The notes under the pieces were generated by a model. The model ran no database searches. It was not told the DNA's origin and saw only the letters and a program-made list of their open reading frames with translations. From assembly GCA_029844215.1 (NCBI GenBank), contig CM056730.1, forward strand, positions 53,022,924 to 53,086,923: a stretch of 64,000 nt of DNA, read 5' to 3'. Position 1 is the first letter of the stretch; every line of letters begins with the position of its first letter. The DNA is from Przewalskia tangutica (taxonomy: Eukaryota; Streptophyta; Magnoliopsida; Solanales; Solanaceae). Of the stretch, positions 24,301 to 36,223 are shown in pieces. The position numbers and the translations under genes are program-made.

Positions 24301-25636
24301 TTCTTGCTACGCCAATGTAGATCGCAGAGAGAGTAGTACGTTCCAGCTTCGGTGTTCGTTGAGCGGGAGGAGCACCAGACGCCGGCGGGTAGGTTTATTT
24401 CCTACATCAAGGCTAGAAGACGGTGCGAAGGGGTATATCTACCATCTCGCTCGTGTTTGATATCGAGGCCGCAGCGCGATTTTCGCCGGCCCAAAGAGTC
24501 GAGAGTTCCCGCACGTGTTTCCGCACGACCTTCCGCATCCTCCCGAGAGGAGATTGAGTTTTGTATAGACATATTGCTGCACACTCGCCTATTTCCATTC
24601 CGCCATACGTAACGGCACATGCCGAGTTGAGAGAGTCAAGGATCACCTTAGGATTTGGAGAAGCGGCTTCATCGTGCCTAGTGTTTCTCCTCGGGAGCGC
24701 CAGATTGTTCGTGAAGAAGTGACGGACGCCGCGACGTGTGTTGATTACAAACAACAAGGTGACCATTAAGAACAGATACTTCTTCCTGTGATTGATGATT
24801 TGTTCGACCCAGGTGGTGCGAGATGTTTTTCCAAGATTGATCCGCGATCGCTATCATCAAAGTAGTCGAGAGGCGATGTCCCAGATCGCATTCCGACCAG
24901 ACGCATTATGAGTTCAGTGGTCATGTCTTTGGTTGACCAATGCTCCGGCCAGATTCATGGATTTGATGAACCGAGTGTTCAAACCATTTGGACACGCTTG
25001 TGATAGTGTTCATCGATGATATTCGTTTATTCTCGCCAGAGCGAGTACGCGAGTATTTGAGCGATCAGGCCGACAGCTTCTCCGACTGCAGCTTGTACGC
25101 CAAGTTTTCCAAATGTGAGTTTTGCTGACTTCGTGGCTTTTCCGGGGCATATTGTCGGGCCGATGGTATTCGGTGGATACGCCAAGATCGAGGCGCAGAC
25201 TGCCTGCACCTACTACTCCGGCTGCAGGTTCGCAGCTCGGGCCTCGCAGATATTATCGGCGTTCGTGGAGAAGTTTGCTTCATTCGCACCATTGACTAGG
25301 TCGACTCGTAAGGCAGCCAAATTTCGCTGGACTGATGTCAGAGTGGTTTCCAGCCGAAAGAGAGATCGACGACCGCCTCGCTCTTTCTTCTTCCGTAGGT
25401 CCATACTTATGTTAGGTATCATACGCGCCGCATCGTTGGGATGCGTGTTGACGCAGCATGGCAAGGTTATAGCGATGATCCCGACACCGAAGAAACACGA
25501 GAGGAACTACCCCACCCACGATTGAGTCGCGCGCGATTCACGCCAAGATCTGGAGGCACTATTTGTACGGGGTTCATGTGGATATTTATACGCACCACAA
25601 GAGCCTCCAAAGATATCTTCACCGAGAGGAGTTGAA
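24301..25636 (+). pseudogene. pol: Reverse transcriptase and RNase H (first part) of E1
   Basis: RNA-dependent DNA polymerase and RNase H of E1. Order seen: the linker GRFISY-KAR near 24390, the EIEFCIDIL segment before RT at about 24550-24580, PAELRELKD near 24620, VSPRERQIV-like near 24690, IDDLFD and ARCFSKID at about 24785-24835, then the catalytic FIDD box at 25009-25020. RNase H starts near 25400 (LGCVLTQHGKVIA) and goes on through KKHERNYPTHD to the YTHHKSL-like end. T1 interrupts RNase H at 25636, and the frame resumes at 34470. Many indels and stops break it. The FIDD aspartates themselves are intact. Confidence 0.85.
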
Positions 25637-28600
25637 TGTTATACCCCGATTCTCGTGGTATGTATGCGAGGACGCACGCATTTGAGAGTACTACAGAAAA
25701 AATCGAAAGAAGAAAGAGCGATTCTTCCACTAAAAGTTTCCGCTTTTGTAAGGAAAATGTTCGTCGGGGAATTGGGTTGCCGATTTGAATTTGGGCTTTA
25801 AATTATATTATAATTTTGAGATTTTATTTTCTGAATGGTCACGCTGGGCCCACGGAGAAATTTACTGCCAAGGGCCCGCTTTGTTTTTGAGATTTCCGAT
25901 TTTGGATATTTTCTAAGACGAAATATTCATTAATCGGGGCGACACGTGTCACCCCACGTGGCACCCTTGGCCGAATTTACTCAGGCACAACACCCTGCTA
26001 GAGTCGCTTTTCGACTAAACGCTACAGAACTTCATGGCGAAAAATTCCGCTATGTCGCTTTGTATTTTTATGATTTTTCCGAGCGGGCGAACATTTTGGA
26101 CCAACGAGGGTGACATGTCACCCTCACATCGGGAAGCTGGGCTGTGAATCGACGCTAGGCGCCGTGTGGAAGATATTTTCGTTGATATTTCATGAGGTTT
26201 TGGGCGAGTAGGACTAGGTGCACTTGGCTTGATTCGCCTTACACTTGCCTTGCACATGGCTTGATCTTCGCCATCGGGTTGGCCTTGGTTTTGCTATAAA
26301 TACCCCTAAGCTTGAAGACTTCATCCATTCCTAAAACTTCCAAGTCTCGAGTCCCTCTCCTCCCTGAGCGTGTTCTCGCCCCAAGCCTTCCCCTCCCCTT
26401 GAGCGGCTCAGGCCGAGAGCCTCCTCCCCTTTGTGGTGCAGCCATGGGTACCCCTAGCCTAGTTGTTTCAGATAATATACCCCTCTTGGTAAATACTCCG
26501 AGTATTGTTATAATGCCCAAAATACCTTAGCCTTTACCTTGTTGTATTCCAAAAGTTACCTCTATACGTAGAGTCCTAAATACTACCTTTTGTCCTTTTA
26601 GTCTCAAACTGAAACCCTAAGGAAATCTTCATAGTTGGTCAAGTATTTGAGCAGAAGCTGGTTGTAACTTCTGGGTTGTTCGAGCGGATCGAGCGCATTG
26701 AGTAGAGCTAAACTCGCTCAGATCGACATTATAACTTGATAATTTTGGGCTTGTCGAGGTAAATATTCTCGTCCCTTATCAGAATTGGAGATTACATGTA
26801 GTAGGAATATATAGTTGAGGTATACTATATATAGAATCAACATTATTTATGCGCAATGTCTTTTGACTTAAGCCCAATTTAAAGAAGAGAATCGAATCAG
26901 ATTTACATAGATCAGACAAGAGACTTGGTAGATTGTTGTGTAGAATCCGCACACGCCCGTTAGACGTAAACCCCCTCGGTTGGCTTGGTAGCCGCCTCGA
27001 TAGAGGGAGATTTACGCCGCCATGTGTGAGGTGTCGCTAATTTTCAGAGAAATGGAACCTTGTGTTTTGAAGTTAATAGACGTTGTGACCTTTTGTGAAA
27101 GACTAAGAGTAGCGATTCTACTGCGGAGTGGAAAGTGGCTAGTGCGTTGTAGTACTGGAGCATTTTGCTTATCGTCGATACTCGCCGCGAGGTATGCGAA
27201 CCTCTTCCTACCCTTCGAGCATGATGTTTTGTAAACTATGTAGTACCAGAGACGCATACGTGCTAAATGAGTTGGTTGGTTTAAAACATGTGTGTTATAA
27301 TAGCTTTACGGGAAGTTAGTTATAACGACCTTACGTAGTGAAAATGGTTTATCGATGTTAGAAGTTAAGAGACTTGATCTTATAAGATAAGAGACTTAAC
27401 TTATTTGTTTTAATGCGGACGTTTGTGTGAAACCTCATTCGCAGTAATGAGTACTGGTCTTAGCGGATAATGTTTTACCGATTTCTAAATCGTAACGTAT
27501 CGACTGCACCACCGCAGCTGCTAATAAAGGAAAATGTATCAATAATGACGTGTTGTATTAAAACCAGAGAAACCTCCATCCGCATAGAAACTAAGATGAG
27601 ACAAAATGATATTACATTTTCTAGATCACGGTCAGAATAAGAATGTTGTAAACAAGAATAACCTACTCACGCGAGACATATATTACTCAATCGTTCTAAA
27701 AAGGAATCAAGTGATTAAGTTTATGAACTATGAAACCATTTGAAAACGGGTTCGAGTAATCAAACTAGGCAACCGAACTTAGGAAAAGAATGTAGTTACT
27801 TGATTTTGAAAAGGAATGCTGGTTGGTCATTCTAATACTACGTATCGTGACTTTGATAAAAGTAACGGATCTCTTTAAAGAATTTAACGACGTAGTACTT
27901 AGGTTAAAACCCTGACTTTGGCATAAAACGAAGGTACTTTGAGTGACGTGAAACTCGCTTATGCTTGTTGCTGTGAAACTTGCCTATGCTTGTTGTCAGA
28001 AACTTGCCTACGCCGATGATAGCCTTCATTGCAAGTGTTGTATTTGCGTTACCGCCTCGATGCAGGTCGCTGACTTGTCGAGAACTTACTCGACGCAGCC
28101 GCGCGACGAGAATTCCACCGCATGTTTCCATTTTGATTATCGCTTGTTGTTGACGTCACACGGACACGTCTACACCGAGGTAGAATTCCGGGCACGTGGC
28201 GCGCAGGTTGATCACCCAAAGATATCATTATTAATGTCACACGGACGTTCACACCGAGGTAGAATTCCGGCGTGGCCACGGGCATTGGTATTATTGTTGC
28301 ATCACGGACATGTCTACACCGGCGCAATTCCGGCACGCGCCACGATGCGAACATGATTGACGCCGCGGGCGCGAGACCCATAGTTATATTTGAGTGATGA
28401 CTTGAGGCGCGAGTCCTCGATCGACATGACCGCTTATGTCGCGAATCAGAGTTTGGTTATCATACATGTCTCCCGCTTATATAGACTAGTATGATTTCAT
28501 TTATAGTATTTGCGCTTCACATACTGTACCATTGCCAGATCGACCTTTCGGCCGCTCATGCCGCAGTAGAGGTACATCGGCCGTGGATCCTCGCCTAGGA

Positions 28601-28936
28601 TCTCGCCAATTGGGAAGCTCCGCTTTCTCCGAGGCTTATCTTTTGCACGTGTTCCCGAGTCAGAGGTTCTTGTACATTCGTGGTACGGCGGCCCCGTCCC
28701 GCCATAGTTGTTGTAAATCTTGCAGGTCCTGTTGCAAGGTGGTTTGTAAAAAGGATTAAACCGCTCGCTTTGAAAGAGTTGTATTTATTTATGTTATCGA
28801 AGGTAACCGCTGGGTTGGCTTTTATGTTCATATATCTTGTTTCTTGTTTAAAGTTTTATTTTCCGCTGGTTTTCTCTCGATGTTGGTCACTAGGGTGCCC
28901 GGATAAGGCACAAGAACGCCCCGAACGGTCGCTACA
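25637..28936 (+). repeat. 5' LTR of T1, 3.3 kb
   Basis: TGTTATACCCCG to CGCTACA. TATA box at 26295. CCTCCATCCGCAT module near 27570. Type-b array about 28146-28345. Closely matches 31132-34468. Confidence 0.9.
26295..26302 (+). promoter_or_regulatory. TATA box of T1 5' LTR
   Basis: TATAAATA followed by CCCCTAAG. The RNA start is expected about 30 bases downstream. Confidence 0.72.
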
Positions 28937-28940
28937 AAAG

Positions 28941-28951
28941 TGGTATCGAGC
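28941..28951 (+). promoter_or_regulatory. Primer-binding site of T1
   Basis: TGGTATCGAGC four bases after the 5' LTR; iMet type. Confidence 0.82.
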
Positions 28952-29136
28952 GCTTAGTCTCTGAAAGTGTCTACGCATCGTGTTCAGTAGAGTCTTGATT
29001 ATCACGTGTCAGGCACCACATCTATAATCGTGAGGTCGCAGGACATTTAGGATTGGTTTCCATTCTTCTCATTCCGAGATCGTGCCTTAGAGTCAGTTGT
29101 AAGTCGGACCCTCCGACGATCTCGCTTTTACCGCTT

Positions 29137-30320
29137 ATGCCTCCGCTAGTGCAACCAGAGCCCGATGGCAAGGCGAGGGTGCCGCGAGTGAGATACAGAG
29201 GAGTACGAGGGTGCAGCCCTGACAAGACTCGAGGTCAGGCTTCGACGGCGGGTTTTGGACGCCGCCACCAAAGAGAGTTTAGAGTCGCAGCTGGCCGCCG
29301 AGACCACAAGCACCGAGCCTCCACCCCACACCGGCAGGAGATGGGTTACAAGGAGATTGCCCGCTTGCCGGTCGTGGTCGTGGCCGATATGAGGATAGGC
29401 CGACGCAGCAGCCTGGGGCCGTGAAGACACCTGGTTCACCCCGAGCGTATAGTTTGAGGTCATGGACTTTCTCGAGTCAGAGCCCGCCAGAGTTTTACGG
29501 GTCGAGGCCCGGCGATGATCCGCAGGAGTTCATCCGCAGCTATGGGTCGCGAGAGTGATCAAGGCTTCGAGACCGAGCCTGCGGTCTTAGGTTCGCATCG
29601 GCCGCGTGATACCGCAATGATCGTTTGATTCGCGGAATTGTCCCGGGAGAGTACGCGCCCCAAAGAAGATGGGACGAAGTTCTCGCAGGCATTCCTCACT
29701 CACTTCTTGCCTCCGCATTTGGCGAGGGCACGGGCCGACAGATTTGTGATGCCGAGACGCAGAGGCGCATACCGGGAGTACAACGTGGAGTTTGACTCGC
29801 TGCTCAGATGTCCCCGCTTTAGTGGCGACCATGAGGATAGAGTGTACCGCCACGCCACCGATTAGATGATTGCTTGACGCAGGCTTGTTCGAGTGTAGCT
29901 TTTCACCGGCACGGACATTGCCGCGATGCAAGCTCATGCACCGGGATGCGAGGCACGGAGAGGTCGACTGAACGACCAAGATCGCCAGAAGAGGCGAACA
30001 ACAGTGGTCCTCGTGACTTTCGAGGCGGACCGCCGCAAAGATACTAGTTTTGTACCTCCGCCCGCAGCAGTGGTCCTCCACAACCTTCAGAGCATCCAGA
30101 GTATTCGGGAGCAGTCGTGGCTCCAAGGGTTCGTGTTTCAGGAAGTGCGGTGTTGCTGACGCGTCACCCCTACCTCTGTGGTCGATGTGGTAGACCGCAT
30201 TTCGGGAGTGTCGCGCGCCAGGAGCTTGTTATTTTTGGCGACAGCAGGCCATTTTGCAGGAACCGTCCGACCAAGGGTAGCACGGATGTTACGACTCACC
30301 ACCGGATCGCTGGCTGGTTC
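29137..30320 (+). pseudogene. gag: gag of T1, the only gene of this element, frameshifted
   Basis: Capsid/nucleocapsid gene. ATG at 29137 in the family context CTTATGCCTCC. An N-terminal basic region and the variable part run to about 29440. The Retrotrans_gag core is about 29500-29880, with ETE-VLGSHR, FLTHFLPP, ARADRF, REYNVEFDSL and the D-VYRHA-type block in alternating frames. Near 30165-30285 lie a CGRCGRPHFG unit and the CCHC knuckle region (C..GD..PF-RNRP), which is degenerate. The sequence changes frame at least six times, so as read it is not a working gene. The spacer follows within about 40 bases, and no protease begins. Confidence 0.78.
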
Positions 30321-31118
30321 ATCGCTTTCATAGCATGCACTGCAGGCGTGCCTATGATTAGAGCGAGCGGTAGCTTTGTATATCCTTAACCTCTAGAATT
30401 TTGGTATGCTTGTTATGATGGTCTCATTATTACGTGCTATGTACGAATGGCGCTGTGTTAATCGCGAGTTAGAAAACATGCTTAGTCGAGGATAAGTATG
30501 GTACGGTGCGCGAACCCTAGATCGTTACGATCGAGACCAGAGGTGCGTCGCCTCGAGTAAAAGATTCGCTTTATGTTTGACCTTTATCGAGTGCGAGTAT
30601 TCGTGGGTTTTATGCGAGTGATCACCCACGGGTAATGCGGAGACGGAAGTGGTAGCTTTCATGACGTGATTTAGCGCGATTGTTCCGCGTCGCGGAACGC
30701 GGCGTGACGCGATCGCTGGTCGGGTTGAGGACGTGATACGGTCAACCCGCAGTCTTGACAAGGTGGGGTCGGCTCGTGGTCCCGCCAGTGGTAGGGTCAC
30801 GAGGATGCTAGGCCCAAGTTTGTATGATCATCGATGAGTTCGTGGACGCGCTCGACCAGAACGGTTCGTAAAGGCCGAGTGGCCTTAAAGAAGTTCGAGG
30901 TTAGTAAGATGACCAAGCTCGGAGGTAGTGACTCTGAGATTTTTGGGAACGGAAGTAATGATCAAGTATGGTACGCATCGAGAGTTCAAGTGTTCGAGAA
31001 GCGGCACGACGGTAAGGAAGCGAAGAGAACGCTGTTATTTCGCGCCGTGCGAGTCGATAACTCGTTAGAGGAACTTCATCGATATCCGCTTGAGAAGGAA
31101 CATTCGGACGCATGTTTC
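30321..31118 (+). other. Conserved non-coding spacer of T1
   Basis: No protein similarity is recognised. It is conserved as DNA in T3 (63230-64000, same strand), T2 (52068-53010, inverted) and partly in M1 and X. Shared blocks include CTCTAGAATTTTGGTA, GAGTTAGAAAACATG, GGGTCACGAGG..GCTAGGCCCAAG and GAGATGACCAAG. It takes the place of pol. The end carries the AACATTC palindrome arm (31099) before the polypurine tract. Confidence 0.72.
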
Positions 31119-31131
31119 TAAGCGAGGAGAA
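31119..31131 (+). promoter_or_regulatory. Polypurine tract of T1
   Basis: TAAGCGAGGAGAA immediately before TGTTATACC of the 3' LTR. The homologous tract in M1 and T2 is a longer G run. Confidence 0.72.
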
Positions 31132-34100
31132 TGTTATACCCCGCATTCTCGTGGTATGTATGCGAGGACGCACGCATTTGAGTACACGTAAAAATTGGAA
31201 AGGAAGAAAGAGCGATTCTTCCACTAAAAAGTTTCCGCTTTTTGTAAGGAAAATGTTCGAAGGAATCGGGTTGCCGATTTGGAATTTGGGCTTTTAAATT
31301 ATATTAGAATTTTGAGATTTTATTTTCGAATGGTCACTGGGCCCACGGAGAAATTTACTGCTGTAAGGGCCCGCTTTGTTTTTGAGATTTCAAGATTTTG
31401 GATATTTTCTAAGACGAAATATTCTCGTAATCGGGGCGACACGTGTCACCCCACGTGGCACCCTTGGCCGAATTTACCTTTGTGCACAACACCCTGCTAG
31501 AGTCGTTTTCGACTAAACGCTTACAGAACTTGCGGGCGGAAAATTCCGGCTATGTCGCTTTTGTATTTTTGCGGATTTTTCCGAGCATGAACATTTTGGA
31601 CCAACGGAGGGTGACATGTCACCTCACATCGGAAGCAAGCAGTGAATCGACGCTAGGGCGCCAAGTGGGAAGATATTTCGTTGATATTTCGCGAGGGTTT
31701 TAAGGAGTAGGGACTAGGTGCACTTGGCTTGATTCGCCTTACACCGCCTTTGCACATGGCTTGATCTCGCCATCGGTTGGCCTTTGGTTTTGCTATAAAT
31801 ACCCCCTAAGCTTCAAGACTTCATCCATTCCTAAAAACTTCCAAGTCTCGAGTCCCTCTCCTCCCTTCGAGCGTGTTATCGCCCCAAGCCTTCCTCCCCT
31901 TGAGTGGCCTTGTGGCCGAGAGCCTCCCTCCCCTTTGTGGTGCTAGCATGGTACCCCCTAGCCTAGTTGTTTCAGATAATACACCCTCTTGGTAGAAATA
32001 CTCCGAGTATTGTTATAATGCCCAAAATACCTTAGCCTTTACCTTGTTGTATTCCAAAAGTTACCTCTATACGTAGAGCCCTAAATACTACTCTTGTCCT
32101 TTTAGTCTCAAACTGAAACCCTAAGGAAATCTTCATAGTTGGTCAAGTATTCGAGCAGGTTGGTTAGAACTTCTGGGTTGTTTGGAGCGGAGCGCACTGA
32201 GTAGAGCTAAACTCGCTCAGATCGACATTATAACTTGGATAATTTTGGGCTTGTCGAGGTAAATATTCTTGTCCCCTTATCAGAATTGGAGATTACATGT
32301 AGTAGGAATATATAGTTGAGGTATACTATATATGTAATCAACATTATTTCATGCGCAAATGTCTTTTGACTTAAGCCCAATTTAAAGAAGAGAATCGAAT
32401 CAGATTTACATAGGATCAGACATAAGAGACTTGTGTAGATTGTTGTGTAAGAACGGTACACGCCCGGTTAGACGGTAAACCCCCGGTTGGCTTCGTAGCC
32501 ACTGATAGAGAGATTTACGCTGCCATGCAGTGTGAGGTGCCAATTTTCTCAGAGAAATGGAACCTTGTGTTTTGAAGTTAATAGACGTTTGTGACCTTTT
32601 AGGTGAAAGTACTAAGAGTAGCGTATTCTACGAGGAGTGGAAAGTGGCTAGTGCGTTGTAGTACTGGAGCATTTTGCTTATCGTCGATACTGCCGCGAGG
32701 TATGTGAACCTCTTCCTACCCTTCGAGCATGATGTTTTGTAAACTATGTAGTACGGTAGACGCATACGTGCTAAATGAGTTGGTTGGTTTAAAACATAGG
32801 GTGTTATAATAGCTTTACGGGAAGTTAGTTATAACGACCTTACGTAGTGAAAATGGTTTATCGATGTTAAGTTAAGAGACTTGATCTTATAAGATAATAG
32901 ACTTAACTTATTTGTTTTAATGTGGATGTTTAAGTGAAACCTCATCCGCGAGTAATGAGTACTGGTCTTTAAAGGGATAATGTTTTACCGATTTCGAAAT
33001 CGTAACGTATCGGCTGCACCACCGCAAATGCTAATAAAGGAAAATGTATCAATAATGACGTGTTGTATTAAAACCAAGAGAAACCTCCATCCGCATAGAA
33101 ACTAAGACGAGACAAAATGATATTACATTTTCTAGATCATGGTCGCTGTAATAAGAATGTTGTAAACAAGAATAACCTACTCTCACGCGAGACATATATT
33201 ACTCAATTGTTCTAAAAAGGAATCGTTGATTAAGTTTACGAACTATGAAACCATTTGAAAACGGAAGTTTCGAGTAATCAAACTAGGCAACCGAACTTAG
33301 GAAAAGAATGTTGTTACTTGATTTTGAAAAGGAACGGGTTGGTCATTCTAATACTACTGTATCGGTGACTTTGATAAAAGTAATGGATCTCTTTAAAGAA
33401 TTTAACGACGTAGTACTTTAGTGGTTAAAACCCTGACTTGGCATAAAACGGCGTACTTTGAGTGACGCGAAACTCGCTTATGCTTGTTGTTGCGAAACTT
33501 GCCTATGCTTGTTGTTGTGAAACTTGCCTATGCTCAGGATGATAGCCTTTGTTGTACAAGTGTTGTATTTCGTTACCGCTCTCGACAGAGGCCATTGACT
33601 TGTCGAGAACTTACCGACGACGGCCGCGTGACGAGAATTCCACCGCATGTTTCCATTTTGATTATCGCCTTGTTGTTGATGTCACACGGACATGTCTACA
33701 CCGAGGTAGAATTCCGGGCACGTGGCTACGCGTGGTTGATCACCCAAAGATATTGTATTAATGCCACACGGACGGTTCACACCGAGGTAGAATTCCGGGG
33801 TACGCGCCACGGGCATTGGTATTATTGTTGCATCACGACATGTCTACACCGACGCAGAATCCGGGCACGCGCCACGATGCGAACACGATTGATGCCGTGG
33901 CGCGAGACCCATAGTTATATTTGAGTGATGACTGAGGCGAGTCCTCGATCGACATGATCGCTTATGTCGCGAATCAGAGTTTGGTTATCATACATGTCTC
34001 CCGCTTTATTTAGACTAGTATGATTTCATTTACGTGATTTTACGCTTTCACATACTGTACTGCCAGATCGACTCTCTGGGCCGCGTCATGCCGCAGTAGA

Positions 34101-34468
34101 GGTACACGGCCGTGATCCTCGCCTAGGATCTCGCCAGCTTGGGGAAGCTCCGCTTTCTCCGAGGCTTATCTTTTGCATGTGTTCTCGAGTCAGAGGTTCT
34201 GTACATTCGTGGTATGGGCCCCGTCCCGCCATAGTTGTTGTAAATCTTGCAGGTCCGTAGTATCTGCAAGTGTGGTTTGTAAAAGGATTAAACTGCTCGC
34301 TTTGAAAGAGTTGTATTTATTTATGTTATCGAAGGTAACCGCTGGTTGGCCTGCTTTATGTTCATATATCTTGTTTCTTGTTTAAAGTTTTATTTTCCAC
34401 CGTTTTCTCTCGATGTCAGGTCACTAGGGTGCCCGATAAGGCACCAAGAACGCCCCTAACGGTCGTTA
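31132..34468 (+). repeat. 3' LTR of T1, about 3.3 kb
   Basis: TGTTATACCCCG to GGTCGTTA, the last CA being lost. TATA box at 31794-31801, type-b array at about 33678-33880. It aligns base for base with the 5' LTR over long stretches, differing mostly by short indels. Confidence 0.9.
31794..31801 (+). promoter_or_regulatory. TATA box of T1 3' LTR
   Basis: TATAAATA followed by CCCCCTAAG, as in the 5' LTR. Confidence 0.7.
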
Positions 34469-36060
34469 ATCGAACTTACGCATGCAGACGCGGTTAGAGT
34501 CGCAAGGATTACGATGTTGATATCCCGCATCACCCGGGAAAGCCAATATCAGGCGTATGCCTTAGTCGAGGTCACGGGGAGCCTATCGATGCGCAAACAG
34601 AGAGAGGATACGGTTCGTGATTTTCATCGCCAATGAGCCTCGTGTCCGCTTGATTGATGATGATAGCAATGGGTTCGAGTTCGCGAGGTTGCCGAGTCTT
34701 CCATCGCCGGCGAGGCAAGAGGCAACAGCCGAGGATCCGCTTTGACACGCTATCGCGATACACTCTTCGCAGGCGCGGTCCTTTGAGGTAGCACCACGGG
34801 TGCTAAGGTTCGAGGGCGTGTGTGTGTTCCAGATGTTTCAGACTTCGCAAACAGTTCTCGGGAAGCACACACGCCGCTGCCTCTATCCATCCGTGGTCGC
34901 ACTCAAAATGTACCACGACCTTAGATCCGTATCGCGGGACGGCTCAAGAGGACGCCGCAGAGTTCAGAGCTCAAGGCCCATGCTGTCGCAGCGAAGGCAG
35001 AGCACCGTGAGGCCCGGTGGTTTGCTGCGCATTTATCGAGATCCCGACCGAAGGAGGTAATCAACATGGATTTTATCACGTGATTACCTCGCACTCGCAG
35101 GAGACATGATTCTATACGGGTTATCGCCGACAGTCGATTTAAATCAGCCCACTTTCTTCCCGCCGTGACGACTTTTTCTACCGAGGATTATGCCGACTTT
35201 ACATCCGAGAGATCGCCGATCGCATGGAGTCCCTATTTCGATCATATCGCATGAGGAGCCCGCCACGCTAACTTCGAGGTCTTTCAGAGAGGTTTAGGAC
35301 GCAGTGAGCCCGAGTAATCGCATTCCATCCACGCATGCATCGACAAAGCCGAGCGCACTATCCGCACTTCGAGGATATGTCGCGAGCCCGTGTTATCGAC
35401 TTCGTGGGTAGCCGAGGATCATTTGCCTCTAGTTGAGTTTCATGACACAATAGCTACCACCCAAGATTCGGATGGCGCCTTACGAGGCCTTGTACGGGAG
35501 GAAGTGCAGATCGCCATAGTTGGTTCGACGTGGGCGAGGTGCGCTAATGGGACCAGATTTGGTGCAGTGCAGTGGATAAGGCGAAGCTTTATCCAGAGAG
35601 GTTGCCGACAATACCGTAGTCGATGTGTCATATGCAGATCATCGCCGCCAGATCCGGAGTTCGAGGTTCATGATTGGGTTTTCCTAGCGCCACCCACGGC
35701 GGTGCGATGAGATTCGGAAGAAGGGAAACTCACCGCGTACATCGGGCCGCTTTCGCATTGTCCGCAGGTAGGCAAGGTTGCCTACGAGCTGATCCGCCGT
35801 CCGATCCGGAGGCAAAGGCATCCGTGTTTCATGTTTCTACGCCGGCGAGATGTATCGGGATCCATCTAGAGTGCACCCGATTGACGATGTCCAGTGATCG
35901 GCGGGTTATCGACGGTGAGATTCCCATAGCGATAATCGATCGCCGTTAGGCGCTCGCGACCAAGGACGCGGCTTCCACAAAGTCTGCGGGCGAACGAGCT
36001 CGTGAGGAGATGACGGGGAAGTCGGCGAGACACGAGGCGAAGTATCCTCACCTATTCCCA
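34469..36060 (+). pseudogene. pol: RNase H end, integrase and chromodomain of E1
   Basis: Completes E1 pol to the right of T1. HHPGKAN at about 34525-34550 marks the RNase H end. The HHCC zinc-finger region lies at about 34800-35010. The integrase core starts with MDFIT near 35065, the second aspartate is near 35245 and the glutamate in the AERTIRT segment near 35350. The PDPEFEVHDWVFL stretch (about 35650) and a GPF-type YIG(P)F-RI motif (about 35735) form the C-terminal domain. From about 35910 to 36055, pieces IPIAI-DRR, LATKD-AS, EEMT and KYPHLFP-like match a chromodomain tail, which targets insertion to marked chromatin in chromoviruses. Many frameshifts. Confidence 0.8.
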
Positions 36061-36210
36061 CACCTCCGTAATTCACTTTCCTACTTGTAAATCTTCATTA
36101 TCGCTATGCCTAAGTGTTCTCGCGGCCGTGGCGTGGCATTTGCAATCGCTTAAGTTATGAAGAATCTTATCGTTAATCGCTCAGCGAAGGAACATTCGAC
36201 GAATGTTTCT
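36061..36210 (+). other. 3' untranslated region of E1
   Basis: About 150 bases after pol with no coding. They contain a perfect AACATTC/GAATGTT palindrome at 36191-36207 just before the polypurine tract. Confidence 0.65.
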
Positions 36211-36223
36211 AAGGCGAGGAGAA
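36211..36223 (+). promoter_or_regulatory. Polypurine tract of E1
   Basis: AAGGCGAGGAGAA directly before the 3' LTR start at 36224. Confidence 0.72.

Larger units (their letters stand above)
25637..34468 (+). mobile_element. T1: complete plus-strand gag-only (TR-GAG-like) element
   Basis: 5' LTR 25637-28936, primer-binding site 28941, gag 29137 to about 30320, non-coding spacer to 31118, polypurine tract, 3' LTR 31132-34468. The interior is only 2.2 kb, and no trace of protease, reverse transcriptase or integrase lies in it. The flanks are ttgaa (25632-25636) and tcgaa (34470-34474), and the RNase H frame of E1 continues across. Mobilisation would need enzymes from an autonomous relative such as E1 or E2 (inference). 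It matches the TR-GAG class of non-autonomous plant LTR elements described in coffee and other plants. Confidence 0.9.
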
